Source: Gammaproteobacteria bacterium | GTDB lineage: Bacteria; Pseudomonadota; Gammaproteobacteria; Xanthomonadales; Wenzhouxiangellaceae | DNA: 64,000 bases | Assembly: GCA_021772975.1 (NCBI GenBank) | Contig: JAJFKY010000010.1 | Location: 81,468-145,467 of the forward strand | Direction: 5' to 3' | Part shown: positions 44,980 through 54,032 of the stretch, piece by piece | Numbering within the stretch: position 1 is the first letter of the stretch | How the letters are laid out: the number at the start of each line of letters is the position of its first letter | Translations under genes and position numbers: made by a program | The notes under the pieces: model-generated | What the model was told of the DNA's origin: nothing | Databases searched by the model: none | The model's input: only the letters and a program-made list of their open reading frames with translations

Positions 44980-45840
44980 ATGCCAGACCATCAATTGCCA
45001 GCCTTTTTCATTGTCGGCGCCCAGAAATGCGGCACCAGCTGGTTGCATCGGCAGTTGTCCTCGCACCCGCAAGTGTACCTGCCGGAAGACAAGGATCACG
45101 AATATTTTTCGTTGCTGCACCCCGATCCCGGACAGGCCCGGCAGGCATGGCAGCAGCGCTTTGCCGGCGCAGCGCCGGGACAACTGATCGGGGATGCCGC
45201 GGCCAGTCATTTTCTGACACCGCTGGACCAACCATGGCATATCCGCCCCCGGGATTACAATCCAGCACTATTGTCAGGCATGATTGAGGCGCTGGGCCAG
45301 GCATTAAAGATCATCGTACTGCTGCGCGATCCGGTAGCACGCGCCGTTTCGGCCTATCTGCATCATTACGCCATGGGTCAGCTGGATTTGAGCCACGGCA
45401 TTCTGGAGGCGCCGGATGAGTTGGGTATTGTTTCGATTGGCATGTACGGACAGCACCTGAGCCACTGGCTGGGGGTACTGGATGCCGGCAATATTTATCT
45501 GGAAACCCGTCCCATCAGCACATCAGCCGATGACATTCTGACCAGCATCTGCCGGTTTCTCGGGATTACGGACAAACACCCGTTCAGCGGCGTCACACAG
45601 CCGGTGTTTCCCGGCATCCAGCGGATTCGGAACGAGCAGGGTATCTGGGTCAAACACCAGCGCCTGCGGCAGGCGCTGCCGGACATCCAGCGCGCCGTAC
45701 CCAGCATGAGCATTGACGGTGAGGATTATGTGCGGCTGATTCATACCCAGGAACTTGCTAAGCTGCACGCTATCTTCGCTGAAGATCAGCAGTTATTGCA
45801 GCAATTGATCGCCACTAACCCTATCTACACTGGAACCTGA
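44980..45840 (+). CDS. Sulfotransferase family protein, first gene of the modification cassette
   Basis: 286 residues from the ATG at 44980 (MPDHQLPAFFIVGAQKCGTS). Further upstream in-frame codons antisense to the acyltransferase are not family-like. The PAPS 5' loop is GAQKCGTSWLHRQL at about 13-26 and the 3' motif is VLLRDPVARAVSAYLHH near residue 115, as in heparan/NodH-type sulfotransferases. SGVTQPVFPG-like C-terminal positions bear the acceptor region. The deacetylase start follows 11 bp downstream, so cotranscription is very likely. Confidence 0.9.
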   Translation: MPDHQLPAFFIVGAQKCGTSWLHRQLSSHPQVYLPEDKDHEYFSLLHPDPGQARQAWQQRFAGAAPGQLIGDAAASHFLTPLDQPWHIRPRDYNPALLSGMIEALGQALKIIVLLRDPVARAVSAYLHHYAMGQLDLSHGILEAPDELGIVSIGMYGQHLSHWLGVLDAGNIYLETRPISTSADDILTSICRFLGITDKHPFSGVTQPVFPGIQRIRNEQGIWVKHQRLRQALPDIQRAVPSMSIDGEDYVRLIHTQELAKLHAIFAEDQQLLQQLIATNPIYTGT

Positions 45841-45851
45841 GCGAACCCACC

Positions 45852-46676
45852 ATGCAAGTTCCGATTCTCTGCTATCACTCGCATATCATCACCAGTCCTG
45901 ACTATGCCGGCAACGGGCATCTGGCGCTGGCGCGCGATCTTGAACTGATCATGGAACACGGCAAAACCGTGGTTCCATTGCGTCAGGTTATCGACGCGCT
46001 TGGCCGCCAGGACAGGCACGCGCCGGATAACGCCGTGGTGATTACCTTTGATGATGGCTCCAAAGCGGATTTCATGCCGATCGAACATCCGCAGTTTGGC
46101 CCGCAGCCAGGGCTGTACCCGATTTTACAGCGGCATGAGCACCGCTATCCGCAAACGGTCGGTGCAGTACACGCCACCAGTTTCGTGATCGCCTGCCCAC
46201 AGGCACGCCAGCAAATGGATACCGCCTGTTTATTCGGACTGGACTGGATGAGTGATGACTGGTGGGCGCAGGCCGAAGCCAGCGGCACCCTGAGCATTGA
46301 ATCGCACAGCTGGAACCACAATAACGCGGTATGTGATGACGTGCCGGAGGGCACCGGTGACCAGTTTTATTCAATTGATACCTTTGCCCGGGCAGAGCGG
46401 CAGATTCGCGATGCAGCAGCCAGCATCGCCAGAATATCCGGACGCCGTCCGGACATTTTCGCTTATCCTTACGGGCATGTGAGCGATTATCTGGGACATG
46501 AGTATTTCCCGCGCTTTCAGCAGCACCACGGCATGCTGGCGGCACTGGCTACCCGGCCTGACTATGTAACTGAAAACACCTCACGCTGGCACCTGCCCCG
46601 GTTTGTGCATGGCGAACATTGGCGCGACCCGGAAACATTTATCCAGATTATCAATGGTCAGATGCAGAGCCTATGA
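45852..46676 (+). CDS. NodB-type polysaccharide deacetylase, cytoplasmic paralogue
   Basis: 274 residues. VVITFDDGSKAD near residue 62 and ESHSWNHNN near residue 155 carry the Asp and His-x3-His metal ligands; FAYPYGHVSDYL is the third block. It aligns along its whole length with the protein at 5449-6282 (same VPxLxYHS start, DDWW patch and R-W-x-LPRxV end). No signal peptide is present. The stop overlaps the oxygenase ATG (ATGA). In a cassette with a sulfotransferase it recalls the NodB/NodH pair of Nod-factor synthesis, but that is an analogy only. Confidence 0.88.
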   Translation: MQVPILCYHSHIITSPDYAGNGHLALARDLELIMEHGKTVVPLRQVIDALGRQDRHAPDNAVVITFDDGSKADFMPIEHPQFGPQPGLYPILQRHEHRYPQTVGAVHATSFVIACPQARQQMDTACLFGLDWMSDDWWAQAEASGTLSIESHSWNHNNAVCDDVPEGTGDQFYSIDTFARAERQIRDAAASIARISGRRPDIFAYPYGHVSDYLGHEYFPRFQQHHGMLAALATRPDYVTENTSRWHLPRFVHGEHWRDPETFIQIINGQMQSL

Positions 46677-47440
46677 AATTACCCAGACTGTTAACGGACA
46701 AGCAACGCTGCCTGCTGCGCATCGCTGAGCAGGATAGCTTCATTCCCCATGCCACACTCAATGCCGGGCTGGCGAAATGGCAACAGCAATATCAGAGCGC
46801 CCAACCCTTTCCCCATATCTGTCTGGATAATGTGTTTGATCGCGAACTGCTGCAGCACATCGCGCGTGACTTTCCCGACGCCAGCCACCAGCAGGGCTGG
46901 GATACCTACCGCAAAGAAAATGAATGGCTGAAAAATGCCACCGGACAGGACGCCCGGATTTCGTTTTTAATCCGGCATTTTCTATATGCCTTAAACTCCC
47001 GTTCGTTTCTGGCCTGGCTGGAGCAACTGACCGGTATTAAAGGCTTGATCCCGGATACCGAATTTATCGGCGGCGGTCTGCATGCCACACTGCCGGGAGG
47101 CAAACTGGGCATTCATGCTGACTTCAACAAGCATCAGCGCAATGGTCTGGATCGCCGCCTTAATCTGCTGCTGTACCTGAACCAGGGCTGGCAGGAACAA
47201 TGGGGCGGGGCACTGGAGCTATGGGACCAGGCATTAACCGGCTGCCAGCAAAAAATATTCCCGGTATTCAATCGGATGGTCATTTTTTCCACCACCGACT
47301 TCAGTTTCCATGGTCATCCACAGCCCTTAAACTGTCCGGATAACGTTATCCGCAAGTCCATTGCTTTATATTATTATTCCAATGGCCGTCCACAGTCGGA
47401 AGTCTCTGAATCACATTTGACTAATTATCAAACTATTTGA
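46673..47440 (+). CDS. 2OG-Fe(II) oxygenase, prolyl-4-hydroxylase-like
   Basis: 255 residues from the ATG at 46673, overlapping the deacetylase stop by 4 bases. The iron ligands are H148 and D150 in GIHADFNKH and the distal His at about 213-215 in SFHGHPQP. The Arg in VIRKSIALYYY should hold 2-oxoglutarate. LNLLLYLNQGWQEQWGGALELW is the usual core strand pair (given here as LLYLNQGW and WGGALELW). Such enzymes hydroxylate peptides, lipids or small molecules. It is probably cytosolic. Confidence 0.88.
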   Translation: MKLPRLLTDKQRCLLRIAEQDSFIPHATLNAGLAKWQQQYQSAQPFPHICLDNVFDRELLQHIARDFPDASHQQGWDTYRKENEWLKNATGQDARISFLIRHFLYALNSRSFLAWLEQLTGIKGLIPDTEFIGGGLHATLPGGKLGIHADFNKHQRNGLDRRLNLLLYLNQGWQEQWGGALELWDQALTGCQQKIFPVFNRMVIFSTTDFSFHGHPQPLNCPDNVIRKSIALYYYSNGRPQSEVSESHLTNYQTI

Positions 47441-47473
47441 ACATCATTCTAAAATTTACGCCGGATCATAATT

Positions 47474-48235
47474 ATGGATAACCAATCTCTGTGGGAAAAG
47501 ATACAGCAGCGTGACTGGTTTTATACCTTTCATCTGCCCTCCGGTGACAGCACCCGCTCTTATCTGCCCGCCGAAGCACAAGCCGTACATGCCACCCGGC
47601 TGCAAATGCTGCAAACCTGCCTCAAAGATTATTATGGTGAGTCACCCGCGGATATAACCGCCATTGATCTGGCCTGCCATCAAGGTTTTTTTTCGCATCA
47701 CCTGGCCGCCGCCGGACACCGCCGGGTTACCGGTATCGATGCCCGGCAGGAACACATTGATGACGCCCGCCTGATCTGCCGCGCGCTGCAGCACGACAAC
47801 ATTGAATTTGCCCAGCGTGACGTGTTTTCGCTGTCACCCGAGCAGGACGGCCAGTTCGATACGGTACTGATGTTTGGTTTGCTCTATCACCTGGAAAACC
47901 CGGTTGGAGCGCTGCGGGTAGCCAAATCGCTGTGCAAAAAAGTCTGTCTGGTCGAAACCCAGGTAGGACCGCATATCTCCGGTCAGCTTGACTGGGGTCA
48001 TTATGAATTTGTGAAGCCCATGATGGGCAGTTTCACGGTGATTGACGAAAGCCACGAAACGCATGGCCCGGAGATGAGTACACTGGGTATTTGTCTGGCG
48101 CCTTCAACACAAACGCTGATCTGGATTATGCAGAAAATCGGCTTTGACCGGGTTGAACTGCTAACGCCTCCGGAAGGCGCTTATGAACAGATTCGCTTCG
48201 GCAAAAGAGTAATGGTGGCAGGCTATATTGATTAA
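47474..48235 (+). CDS. Class I SAM-dependent methyltransferase
   Basis: 253 residues. The SAM-binding motif I is ITAIDLACHQGFFSHHLA near residue 60, with acidic motif II VTGIDARQEHIDDA. VLMFGLLYHLENPVGALR is motif IV/V as in DUF1698-type and TylF-like enzymes. It lies 33 bp after the oxygenase on the same strand and ends the cassette. Acceptor unknown; an O-methyl addition to a group made by the oxygenase or left by the deacetylase is one possibility. Confidence 0.88.
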   Translation: MDNQSLWEKIQQRDWFYTFHLPSGDSTRSYLPAEAQAVHATRLQMLQTCLKDYYGESPADITAIDLACHQGFFSHHLAAAGHRRVTGIDARQEHIDDARLICRALQHDNIEFAQRDVFSLSPEQDGQFDTVLMFGLLYHLENPVGALRVAKSLCKKVCLVETQVGPHISGQLDWGHYEFVKPMMGSFTVIDESHETHGPEMSTLGICLAPSTQTLIWIMQKIGFDRVELLTPPEGAYEQIRFGKRVMVAGYID

Positions 48236-48304
48236 CTTCCGGCGATTAACCGCAGGCAATCTTACCAGCTCCCTGAACATGCCGAACTTTAGCGGAGTCG
48301 GGTG

Positions 48305-48832
48305 ATGCATAGCCGTGTACATAACCCGGTACCCGGCCAGTGCCCGGAGTGTCTGGTGTTTCTGGAAGTCAATCAAGCACGCGAGTTGATTGGTGAGCTG
48401 TTTGAACGCAAGTTCAACACGCCCTTCAGGGTTGATTACGGGCATCACCAGATAGCCTTCTATAAACGCCACGAGCACCATTACGTACCACTCGGCTATC
48501 TGAACATGCTGCCCTATAAACAGGTTATCCTGGTGGGCGGCGGCATGACGGATGGTCGTGCGTTTAAGCATGTTGAGCCACAGCACGCCAGCCAGATCAG
48601 TGCCGCCGGCGGGGTTTTATATTGGGGCCTGAAACACGCTTTTTCCTATTATGCCGATCAATGTCTGGCATTCTTCGGCTATGTTGATGATGAGCGCGCG
48701 CATGCAGTCGATCTGAAAGCCGGCTTTGCAGATACCGAGCACGATAAGCTGGTGGTTAATTTTCACAAGCCCTTGAGCACTGTTAAGCAACGCAAATTAA
48801 TCAGGCTGGTGCATCAGCTTGGTCCGTTTTAA
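48305..48832 (+). CDS. Hypothetical protein, possibly GNAT-like
   Basis: 175 residues from the ATG at 48305 (GTG at 48302 is an alternative). I do not recognise a characterised family. Segments HHYVPLGYLNML, KQVILVGGGMTDGR and CLAFFGYVDDERAHAVDLKA alternate strands and helices and recall acyltransferase-like hypothetical proteins in which a GN/GDxR loop precedes a helix. No signal peptide. It follows the methyltransferase by 69 bp on the same strand and could extend the cassette. It converges on prmA. Confidence 0.65.
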   Translation: MHSRVHNPVPGQCPECLVFLEVNQARELIGELFERKFNTPFRVDYGHHQIAFYKRHEHHYVPLGYLNMLPYKQVILVGGGMTDGRAFKHVEPQHASQISAAGGVLYWGLKHAFSYYADQCLAFFGYVDDERAHAVDLKAGFADTEHDKLVVNFHKPLSTVKQRKLIRLVHQLGPF

Positions 48833-48929
48833 CCCCTCATCGCCATCAGCGATAAATTCAAGCCTGCGATCTGTTGCTGCGTTTTAACCAGGCGCGGTCC
48901 TGCTCCGGGCACTATTGAAAGCCCTTGAA

Positions 48930-49805
48930 TTAATCTTTTCTCAGCACCAGCCTGGCCCAGTCCTCGCAGCTGGCGTGTCCCTCCAGTCTGGCCAGTTTAC
49001 TGTAAGCGATTTTCAATTCGGTTAACTGAGTATTCAAAACGCCTGAGAGCACGATATATCCAGATGGCCTGGTAAGCCGGCAAAACTCCAGTGACAGTTC
49101 GATTAACGGCCCAGCCAGAATATTGGCCAGCAGCACATCCACCGGCTCGCACCTGGCGCTGTCGGGATCACTGATAATCAGCTGACCGGCCACTCCATTA
49201 AGTCGCGCATTTTCACCGGTCGCCTGCAGTGCCTGGGGGTCATGATCGATGGCATATACCGTGCCGGCACCTTTTAGAGCACAGGCAATCGCCAGAATAC
49301 CCGAGCCGCAACCATAATCAATCACCGTTTTACCGGCCAACTCTGTTTGGTCTATCCATTCCAGGCATAAGCGCGTGGTTGGATGGGTTCCGGAACCAAA
49401 TGCCAGCCCCGGATCCAGTCGGATAATGGTGTGTCCGTCGCCGACAGGCGGTTCAATATGTGATGGGTAAATCCACAGACGCTGACCAAACTGCATGGGC
49501 TGATACTGATCCATCCAGACAGTTTCCCATTGCTGGTCATCCAGTTCCGCACTGCTCACGGCCGCTGGAGAAATGCCCGCGGCGGTCAGCTTCAGGAGGA
49601 TATCAGTTGGCTCGATTTCACCCGGAAACAATCCGGTTACAATAACCCGGTCCCAGATCGGATGGGTGTTGGGATCGGGCTCCAGAACTGGCTGGTCGGC
49701 CGCATCCGTGAAGGTAACCGATAGCGCCCCCAGCGCCAGCAGCTGGGTTTCAATGGCGGCACTGTCCGCCCCGTCCGTGCTGACATTAACCTGCAACCAG
49801 GCCAC
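48930..49805 (-). CDS. prmA: Ribosomal protein L11 methyltransferase
   Basis: 291 residues. The N-terminal substrate-recognition domain starts MAWLQVNVSTDGADSAAIET. The SAM domain has GLAFGSGTHPTTRLCLEWID and VIDYGCGSGILAIAC, followed by LLANILAGPL, all standard for PrmA. It trimethylates L11 on the free protein. It is the last gene of the aroQ-accB-accC-prmA block, 8 bp after accC. Confidence 0.97.
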   Translation of the reverse strand: MAWLQVNVSTDGADSAAIETQLLALGALSVTFTDAADQPVLEPDPNTHPIWDRVIVTGLFPGEIEPTDILLKLTAAGISPAAVSSAELDDQQWETVWMDQYQPMQFGQRLWIYPSHIEPPVGDGHTIIRLDPGLAFGSGTHPTTRLCLEWIDQTELAGKTVIDYGCGSGILAIACALKGAGTVYAIDHDPQALQATGENARLNGVAGQLIISDPDSARCEPVDVLLANILAGPLIELSLEFCRLTRPSGYIVLSGVLNTQLTELKIAYSKLARLEGHASCEDWARLVLRKD

Positions 49806-49813
49806 GGCGGCGG

Positions 49814-51172
49814 TCAGTTCTGCTGGTCTTTGGCCAGCAGTTTTTCCAGGTAGTGAATATTCTTGCCGCCTTCCACAAAACCCGGATCTTTAAGCAGGCG
49901 CTGATGCAGAGCAACATTGGTTTTAATGCCGTTAACCACCATTTCATCCAGCGCTACCCGCATCCGGGCCATGGCTGTGGCGCGGTCCGGACCATGCGCA
50001 ATCAGCTTACCGATCATCGAGTCATAATGTGGCGGTACGGTATAACCGTCATAGATGTGACTATCCACCCGGATGCCCGGACCACCGGGGGTGTGCACCG
50101 CTTCAATCGTGCCCGGCGAGGGCATAAAGCTGACCGGGTCCTCCGCGTTGATGCGGCATTCGACCGCATGCCCCAGAATACGTATATCAGACTGGGCATA
50201 GCGCAGTTTTTCACCTGCTGCGATGCGAATCTGCTCCTGAACCAGATCGACACCGGTAATTCGTTCAGTGACCGGATGTTCGACCTGAATACGGGTATTC
50301 ATCTCGATGAAATAAAATTCGCCGTTTTCATACAAAAACTCAAAAGTCCCGGCACCCCGGTAGCCAATCCGGTTACAGGCTTCAGTACAGACCTGTCCGA
50401 TTCGGCTGCGTTCTTCAGCAGTAAGACCAGGCGCGGGAGCTTCTTCAATGACCTTCTGGTGACGTCGCTGCATGGAGCAATCGCGTTCGCCCAGATGTAT
50501 CGCGTTGCCGTGGGTATCGGACAGCACCTGAATTTCCACATGCCGCGGGTTTTCCAGGTATTTTTCCATATACACGGTTTTATCGCCGAAAGCGCTGCCC
50601 GCTTCCTGTTGGGTCAGACTGATGGAATCAATCAGCTTGGCTGGATCATGCACCACCCGCATACCACGGCCACCACCACCGGCTGCCGCCTTGATCAGCA
50701 CCGGATAACCGATTTTTTCGGCAATCTGACGGCACTGCCCGGCGTCAGCGGGCAATGGACCACCAGAACCCGGCACGCAGGGTACTCCAGCCGCCAGCAT
50801 GGCTTTGATCGCGGAGACCTTGTCACCCATTAAACGGATGGTTTCCGCACGTGGCCCGATGAAGATAAAACCGCTTTGTTCGACGCGTTCAGCAAAGTCG
50901 GCATTTTCCGCCAGAAACCCATAACCCGGATGCACCGCCTGGGCATTGGTGACCTCCATGGCGGCAATGATGACCGGAATGTTGAGGTAACTCTGGGTGG
51001 CGGGCGGGGGGCCGATGCAAATCGCTTCATCCGCCATCGCCACATGTTTCAGATTCCGGTCGGCGGTTGAATGCACCGCTACCGTGCGGATACCCATGGC
51101 GGCGCAGGCACGCAGCACCCGCAACGCAATCTCACCCCGGTTGGCGATCAGGACTTTATCGATAGCAGCCAT
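49814..51172 (-). CDS. accC: Acetyl-CoA carboxylase, biotin carboxylase subunit
   Basis: 452 residues from the ATG at 51172 ([20 protein letters not shown]); a TTG at 51178 is unlikely. The ATP-grasp domain has [13 protein letters not shown] and [13 protein letters not shown]. AccC carboxylates biotin on AccB with bicarbonate and ATP in the first step of fatty-acid synthesis. It lies 11 bp downstream of accB. Confidence 0.97.
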   Translation of the reverse strand: MAAIDKVLIANRGEIALRVLRACAAMGIRTVAVHSTADRNLKHVAMADEAICIGPPPATQSYLNIPVIIAAMEVTNAQAVHPGYGFLAENADFAERVEQSGFIFIGPRAETIRLMGDKVSAIKAMLAAGVPCVPGSGGPLPADAGQCRQIAEKIGYPVLIKAAAGGGGRGMRVVHDPAKLIDSISLTQQEAGSAFGDKTVYMEKYLENPRHVEIQVLSDTHGNAIHLGERDCSMQRRHQKVIEEAPAPGLTAEERSRIGQVCTEACNRIGYRGAGTFEFLYENGEFYFIEMNTRIQVEHPVTERITGVDLVQEQIRIAAGEKLRYAQSDIRILGHAVECRINAEDPVSFMPSPGTIEAVHTPGGPGIRVDSHIYDGYTVPPHYDSMIGKLIAHGPDRATAMARMRVALDEMVVNGIKTNVALHQRLLKDPGFVEGGKNIHYLEKLLAKDQQN

Positions 51173-51183
51173 AACCAATCGCC

Positions 51184-51636
51184 TCAGGCAATGATGAAAA
51201 GTGGTTGATCGTATTCGACCGGCTGTCCGCTCTCACTCAAGACAGCGACGACCTTGCCGGCTTTATCCGCCTCGATCTGATTAAACATTTTCATCGCTTC
51301 GATAATGCATAAGGTATCGCCCGGCTCAACCAGCTGACCAACACTGACAAACGCTTCGGCCTCCGGCGTGGGGGCTGAATAATAAGTCCCCACCATGGGT
51401 GAGCGCACCACATGACCATCCGGGAGTTTGCTTTCGTCGTCCGCACTGTCGGCAACAGCCGCAGGTGCTGCCGGTGCAGGCGCAGCCGGGGCCTGAGGCA
51501 TGGCTGGCATAGCGACCTGCGAGGAGACCATCTGCCGTGACAGGCGAACCGATTCTTCACCTTCATGAATTTCAATCTCACTCAGGTTAGAGTCTTCAAG
51601 TAACTCAATCAGTTTTTTTACCTTGCGTATATCCAT
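51184..51636 (-). CDS. accB: Acetyl-CoA carboxylase, biotin carboxyl carrier protein
   Basis: 150 residues. An N-terminal [20 protein letters not shown] helix precedes an Ala/Pro-rich linker (residues about 40-70). The biotinyl domain has K116 in IEAMKMFN, 35 residues from the C-terminus as in E. coli. Holo-AccB carries carboxybiotin between AccC and the transferase. Confidence 0.97.
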   Translation of the reverse strand: MDIRKVKKLIELLEDSNLSEIEIHEGEESVRLSRQMVSSQVAMPAMPQAPAAPAPAAPAAVADSADDESKLPDGHVVRSPMVGTYYSAPTPEAEAFVSVGQLVEPGDTLCIIEAMKMFNQIEADKAGKVVAVLSESGQPVEYDQPLFIIA

Positions 51637-51755
51637 GTTTATTCCCGAATAATTGACTGGCCGGCTATTGGTACTGGCCTGATATTATGATTTTATTTAA
51701 TGACAAACCGATTGATCAGCTATTGTCTGACCACCAGCTGTCCGATATTAACTTT

Positions 51756-52211
51756 TTATCCATCCAGATAGTTGATCAGCGCCTGCAACCCCAACACATA
51801 ACCATCCGGGCCAAACCCGGCTATGGTGCCGATCGCAATATCACTGAAATAAGAATGCTGCCGGAATGCTTCACGCCCCAGCGGCTGAGAAAGATGCACT
51901 TCGACAAAAGGTAATCCGACCGCCAGTAACGCATCACGCAAGGCGATACTGGTATGGGTAAACGCAGCTGGATTGAATACCACGCCGTGGGTGCCATCGC
52001 TGGCTGCCGTATGTATCCGCTCCACCAGCTCATGCTCGGCGTTGGTCTGCAGATGACCCAGTTCAAACTCACAGGTGCCGGCAAACTGCTGGCATTCAAG
52101 CATGATCTCGTCCAGCGTTTTGGAACCATAGATAGCCTGCTCACGTTGACCAAGCAAATTCAGATTAGGCCCGTTCAATATTAGTAATCTGGCCACGACA
52201 GCCACTTTCAC
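51756..52211 (-). CDS. aroQ: Type II 3-dehydroquinate dehydratase
   Basis: 151 residues from a GTG; further GTG codons at 52205 and 52196 could also start it. LLILNGPNLNLLGQRE is the family opening with the catalytic Tyr in AIYGSKTLDEI. NPAAFTHTSIALRDAL and EVHLSQPLGREAFR complete the active site. It makes 3-dehydroshikimate in the shikimate pathway. The order aroQ-accB-accC is classical; 119 bp separate it from accB. Confidence 0.95.
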   Translation of the reverse strand: MKVAVVARLLILNGPNLNLLGQREQAIYGSKTLDEIMLECQQFAGTCEFELGHLQTNAEHELVERIHTAASDGTHGVVFNPAAFTHTSIALRDALLAVGLPFVEVHLSQPLGREAFRQHSYFSDIAIGTIAGFGPDGYVLGLQALINYLDG

Positions 52212-52338
52212 CTGTGGATTTTCTTGATATATTAAGTGTGCATCAAGCAGCGGGCTATGTCTACACTAATGATTAAATTATCCGGAATTTGGGCGCAGAT
52301 AAGCGCATATTTGGCTATTATCGTGACAATTTTCTTAC

Positions 52339-53088
52339 ATGTCTAAGTATTCCCGCGACCGTCCGCTGCGTATGGCGGTATGGTCAGGTCCGCGCAATAT
52401 CTCTACCGCGATGCTGCGATCCTGGGGTAATCGCAGTGATACGGCGATTGTTGATGAACCTTTTTATGCGCATTATCTGGCGGAAACCGGGCTTCAGCAT
52501 CCCGGCTATGCCGAAGTGCTGGCGCATCAGGAAAACGATTGGGAGCAGGTTAAAAAAACCCTGCTCGGGCCGGTCCCGGACAATCAGCCGATTTTCTATC
52601 AAAAGCATATGGCGCATCATCTGCTGCCGCACATGCAGGGCGATTGGCTGCACCGGTTACAGCATGTATTCCTGATCCGACGGCCAGCTGCCATGCTGCT
52701 GTCACTGGCTCAGGTACTGTCCCAGCCGGCACTGCCTGATACCGGTCTGCCCCAGCAGCTGGATTTGTTTGAACAGATCAAGCAGCATACCGGCATGACG
52801 CCCCTGGTGGTCGATTCGGTGGATTTGCTGCGCCAGCCGGAGCCCATGCTGCGAGCCTGGTGCGCGCACATGGAGGTTGAGTTCACAGCGGCCATGCTCA
52901 ACTGGCCACCCGGACCACGTGACACTGACGGTATCTGGGCCAAACACTGGTACGCCAGTGTGGAAAAATCGACCGGCTTTATGCCGTATAAAGCACGGCC
53001 GGCAGAGCTTCCCGACACACTGCTGGAGCTGCAGCTGGCCTGCGACCCCTATTATCACACCCTGTACGAACAGCGTTTGCAGGTTTAG
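52339..53088 (+). CDS. Sulfotransferase-like P-loop protein paired with aminotransferase IV
   Basis: 249 residues. The opening MAVWSGPRNISTAMLRSWGN contains a degenerate PAPS-type loop (GPRNIST) and is followed by TAIVDEPFYAHYL, a hallmark of a sulfotransferase-like family. HVFLIRRPAAMLLSLAQV is the 3'-phosphate region. Plants have proteins that fuse this domain to a branched-chain aminotransferase-like domain, the same pairing as this gene and the next (14 bp downstream). Biochemistry of the family is unknown; PAPS use is not certain. Confidence 0.82.
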   Translation: MSKYSRDRPLRMAVWSGPRNISTAMLRSWGNRSDTAIVDEPFYAHYLAETGLQHPGYAEVLAHQENDWEQVKKTLLGPVPDNQPIFYQKHMAHHLLPHMQGDWLHRLQHVFLIRRPAAMLLSLAQVLSQPALPDTGLPQQLDLFEQIKQHTGMTPLVVDSVDLLRQPEPMLRAWCAHMEVEFTAAMLNWPPGPRDTDGIWAKHWYASVEKSTGFMPYKARPAELPDTLLELQLACDPYYHTLYEQRLQV

Positions 53089-53102
53089 CCCGAGTTTTTA
53101 TC

Positions 53103-53999
53103 ATGCTGCAATCTTTTGATTCAAAAAATACCGATCTGCTGGTCAATATTAACGGACAGCTGGTGCATCGCGACCAGGCGGCCATCAGTCCATTTGACAG
53201 TGCAGTGCAGGGGGGCGATGCGGTCTGGGAAGGGCTGCGGTTGTATCAGGGAAGGATTTTCGCTTTACAGCAGCATCTGGCCCGCTTGCACAGCTCCGCC
53301 AAGGCACTGGCTTTTGATGATATCCCCAGCACCGCGAAAATCACCGCGGAAATCAAACGCACTCTGGCCGCCAACAACATGACTGATGGCGTACACATTC
53401 GCCTGACCTTGTCACGCGGTGTCAAAGTCACCTCCGGTATGGACCCGCGTTTGAATCAAACAGGGCCCACTCTGATTATCCTGGCGGAACATAAGCCACC
53501 CGTGTATGACAAATCCGGCTTGAGCCTGATCACCAGTAGTATCCGGCGTTTCCCGCCAGACTGCCTTGATCCAAAAATCCATCACGCCAATCTGCTGCAA
53601 TCCATTCTGGCTAAAATCGAAGCCAATCACGCCGGAGCGGATGACGCGCTGATGCTTGATTATCAGGGCTTTATCGCGGAAACTAACGCCACCCACGTAT
53701 TTATCGTACATGCCGGCACCGTCTATACTCCACATACCCATGCATGCCCGGAAGGCGTTACCCGTACCACGGTATTGCGCCTGTGCCGGGAACATCAGAT
53801 CGAACATCAGATCAAGAATCTTTCCCTGACTGAGTTATACCGCTCCGACGAAGTATTCTGCACCGGCACCATGGGTGAAATTGTACCGATAGCCAACGTC
53901 GACGGCAGACCCATAGGCGACGGTAACTACCCCATGACCAGCCGAATGGGCGAGCTCTACAGCCAATGCACCGCCAGTGAGGGCGAGCGCGTAGTGTAA
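53103..53999 (+). CDS. Class IV (BCAT/D-amino acid type) aminotransferase
   Basis: 298 residues, PLP fold type IV. ISPFDSAVQGGDAVWEGLRL is the N-terminal signature, and the cofactor region includes GFIAETNATHVFIV and CTGTMGEIVPI. The block that should hold the PLP lysine reads DPKIHHANLLQSILAKIEAN, where the Lys is two residues earlier relative to the NLL anchor than in typical D-amino acid transaminases. This matches a distinct subgroup rather than IlvE itself. It is cotranscribed with the upstream sulfotransferase-like gene. Substrate unknown. Confidence 0.85.
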   Translation: MLQSFDSKNTDLLVNINGQLVHRDQAAISPFDSAVQGGDAVWEGLRLYQGRIFALQQHLARLHSSAKALAFDDIPSTAKITAEIKRTLAANNMTDGVHIRLTLSRGVKVTSGMDPRLNQTGPTLIILAEHKPPVYDKSGLSLITSSIRRFPPDCLDPKIHHANLLQSILAKIEANHAGADDALMLDYQGFIAETNATHVFIVHAGTVYTPHTHACPEGVTRTTVLRLCREHQIEHQIKNLSLTELYRSDEVFCTGTMGEIVPIANVDGRPIGDGNYPMTSRMGELYSQCTASEGERVV

Positions 54000-54032
54000 A
54001 CTTGCAACCGGCTTCACCAGTACTAAAAATAT

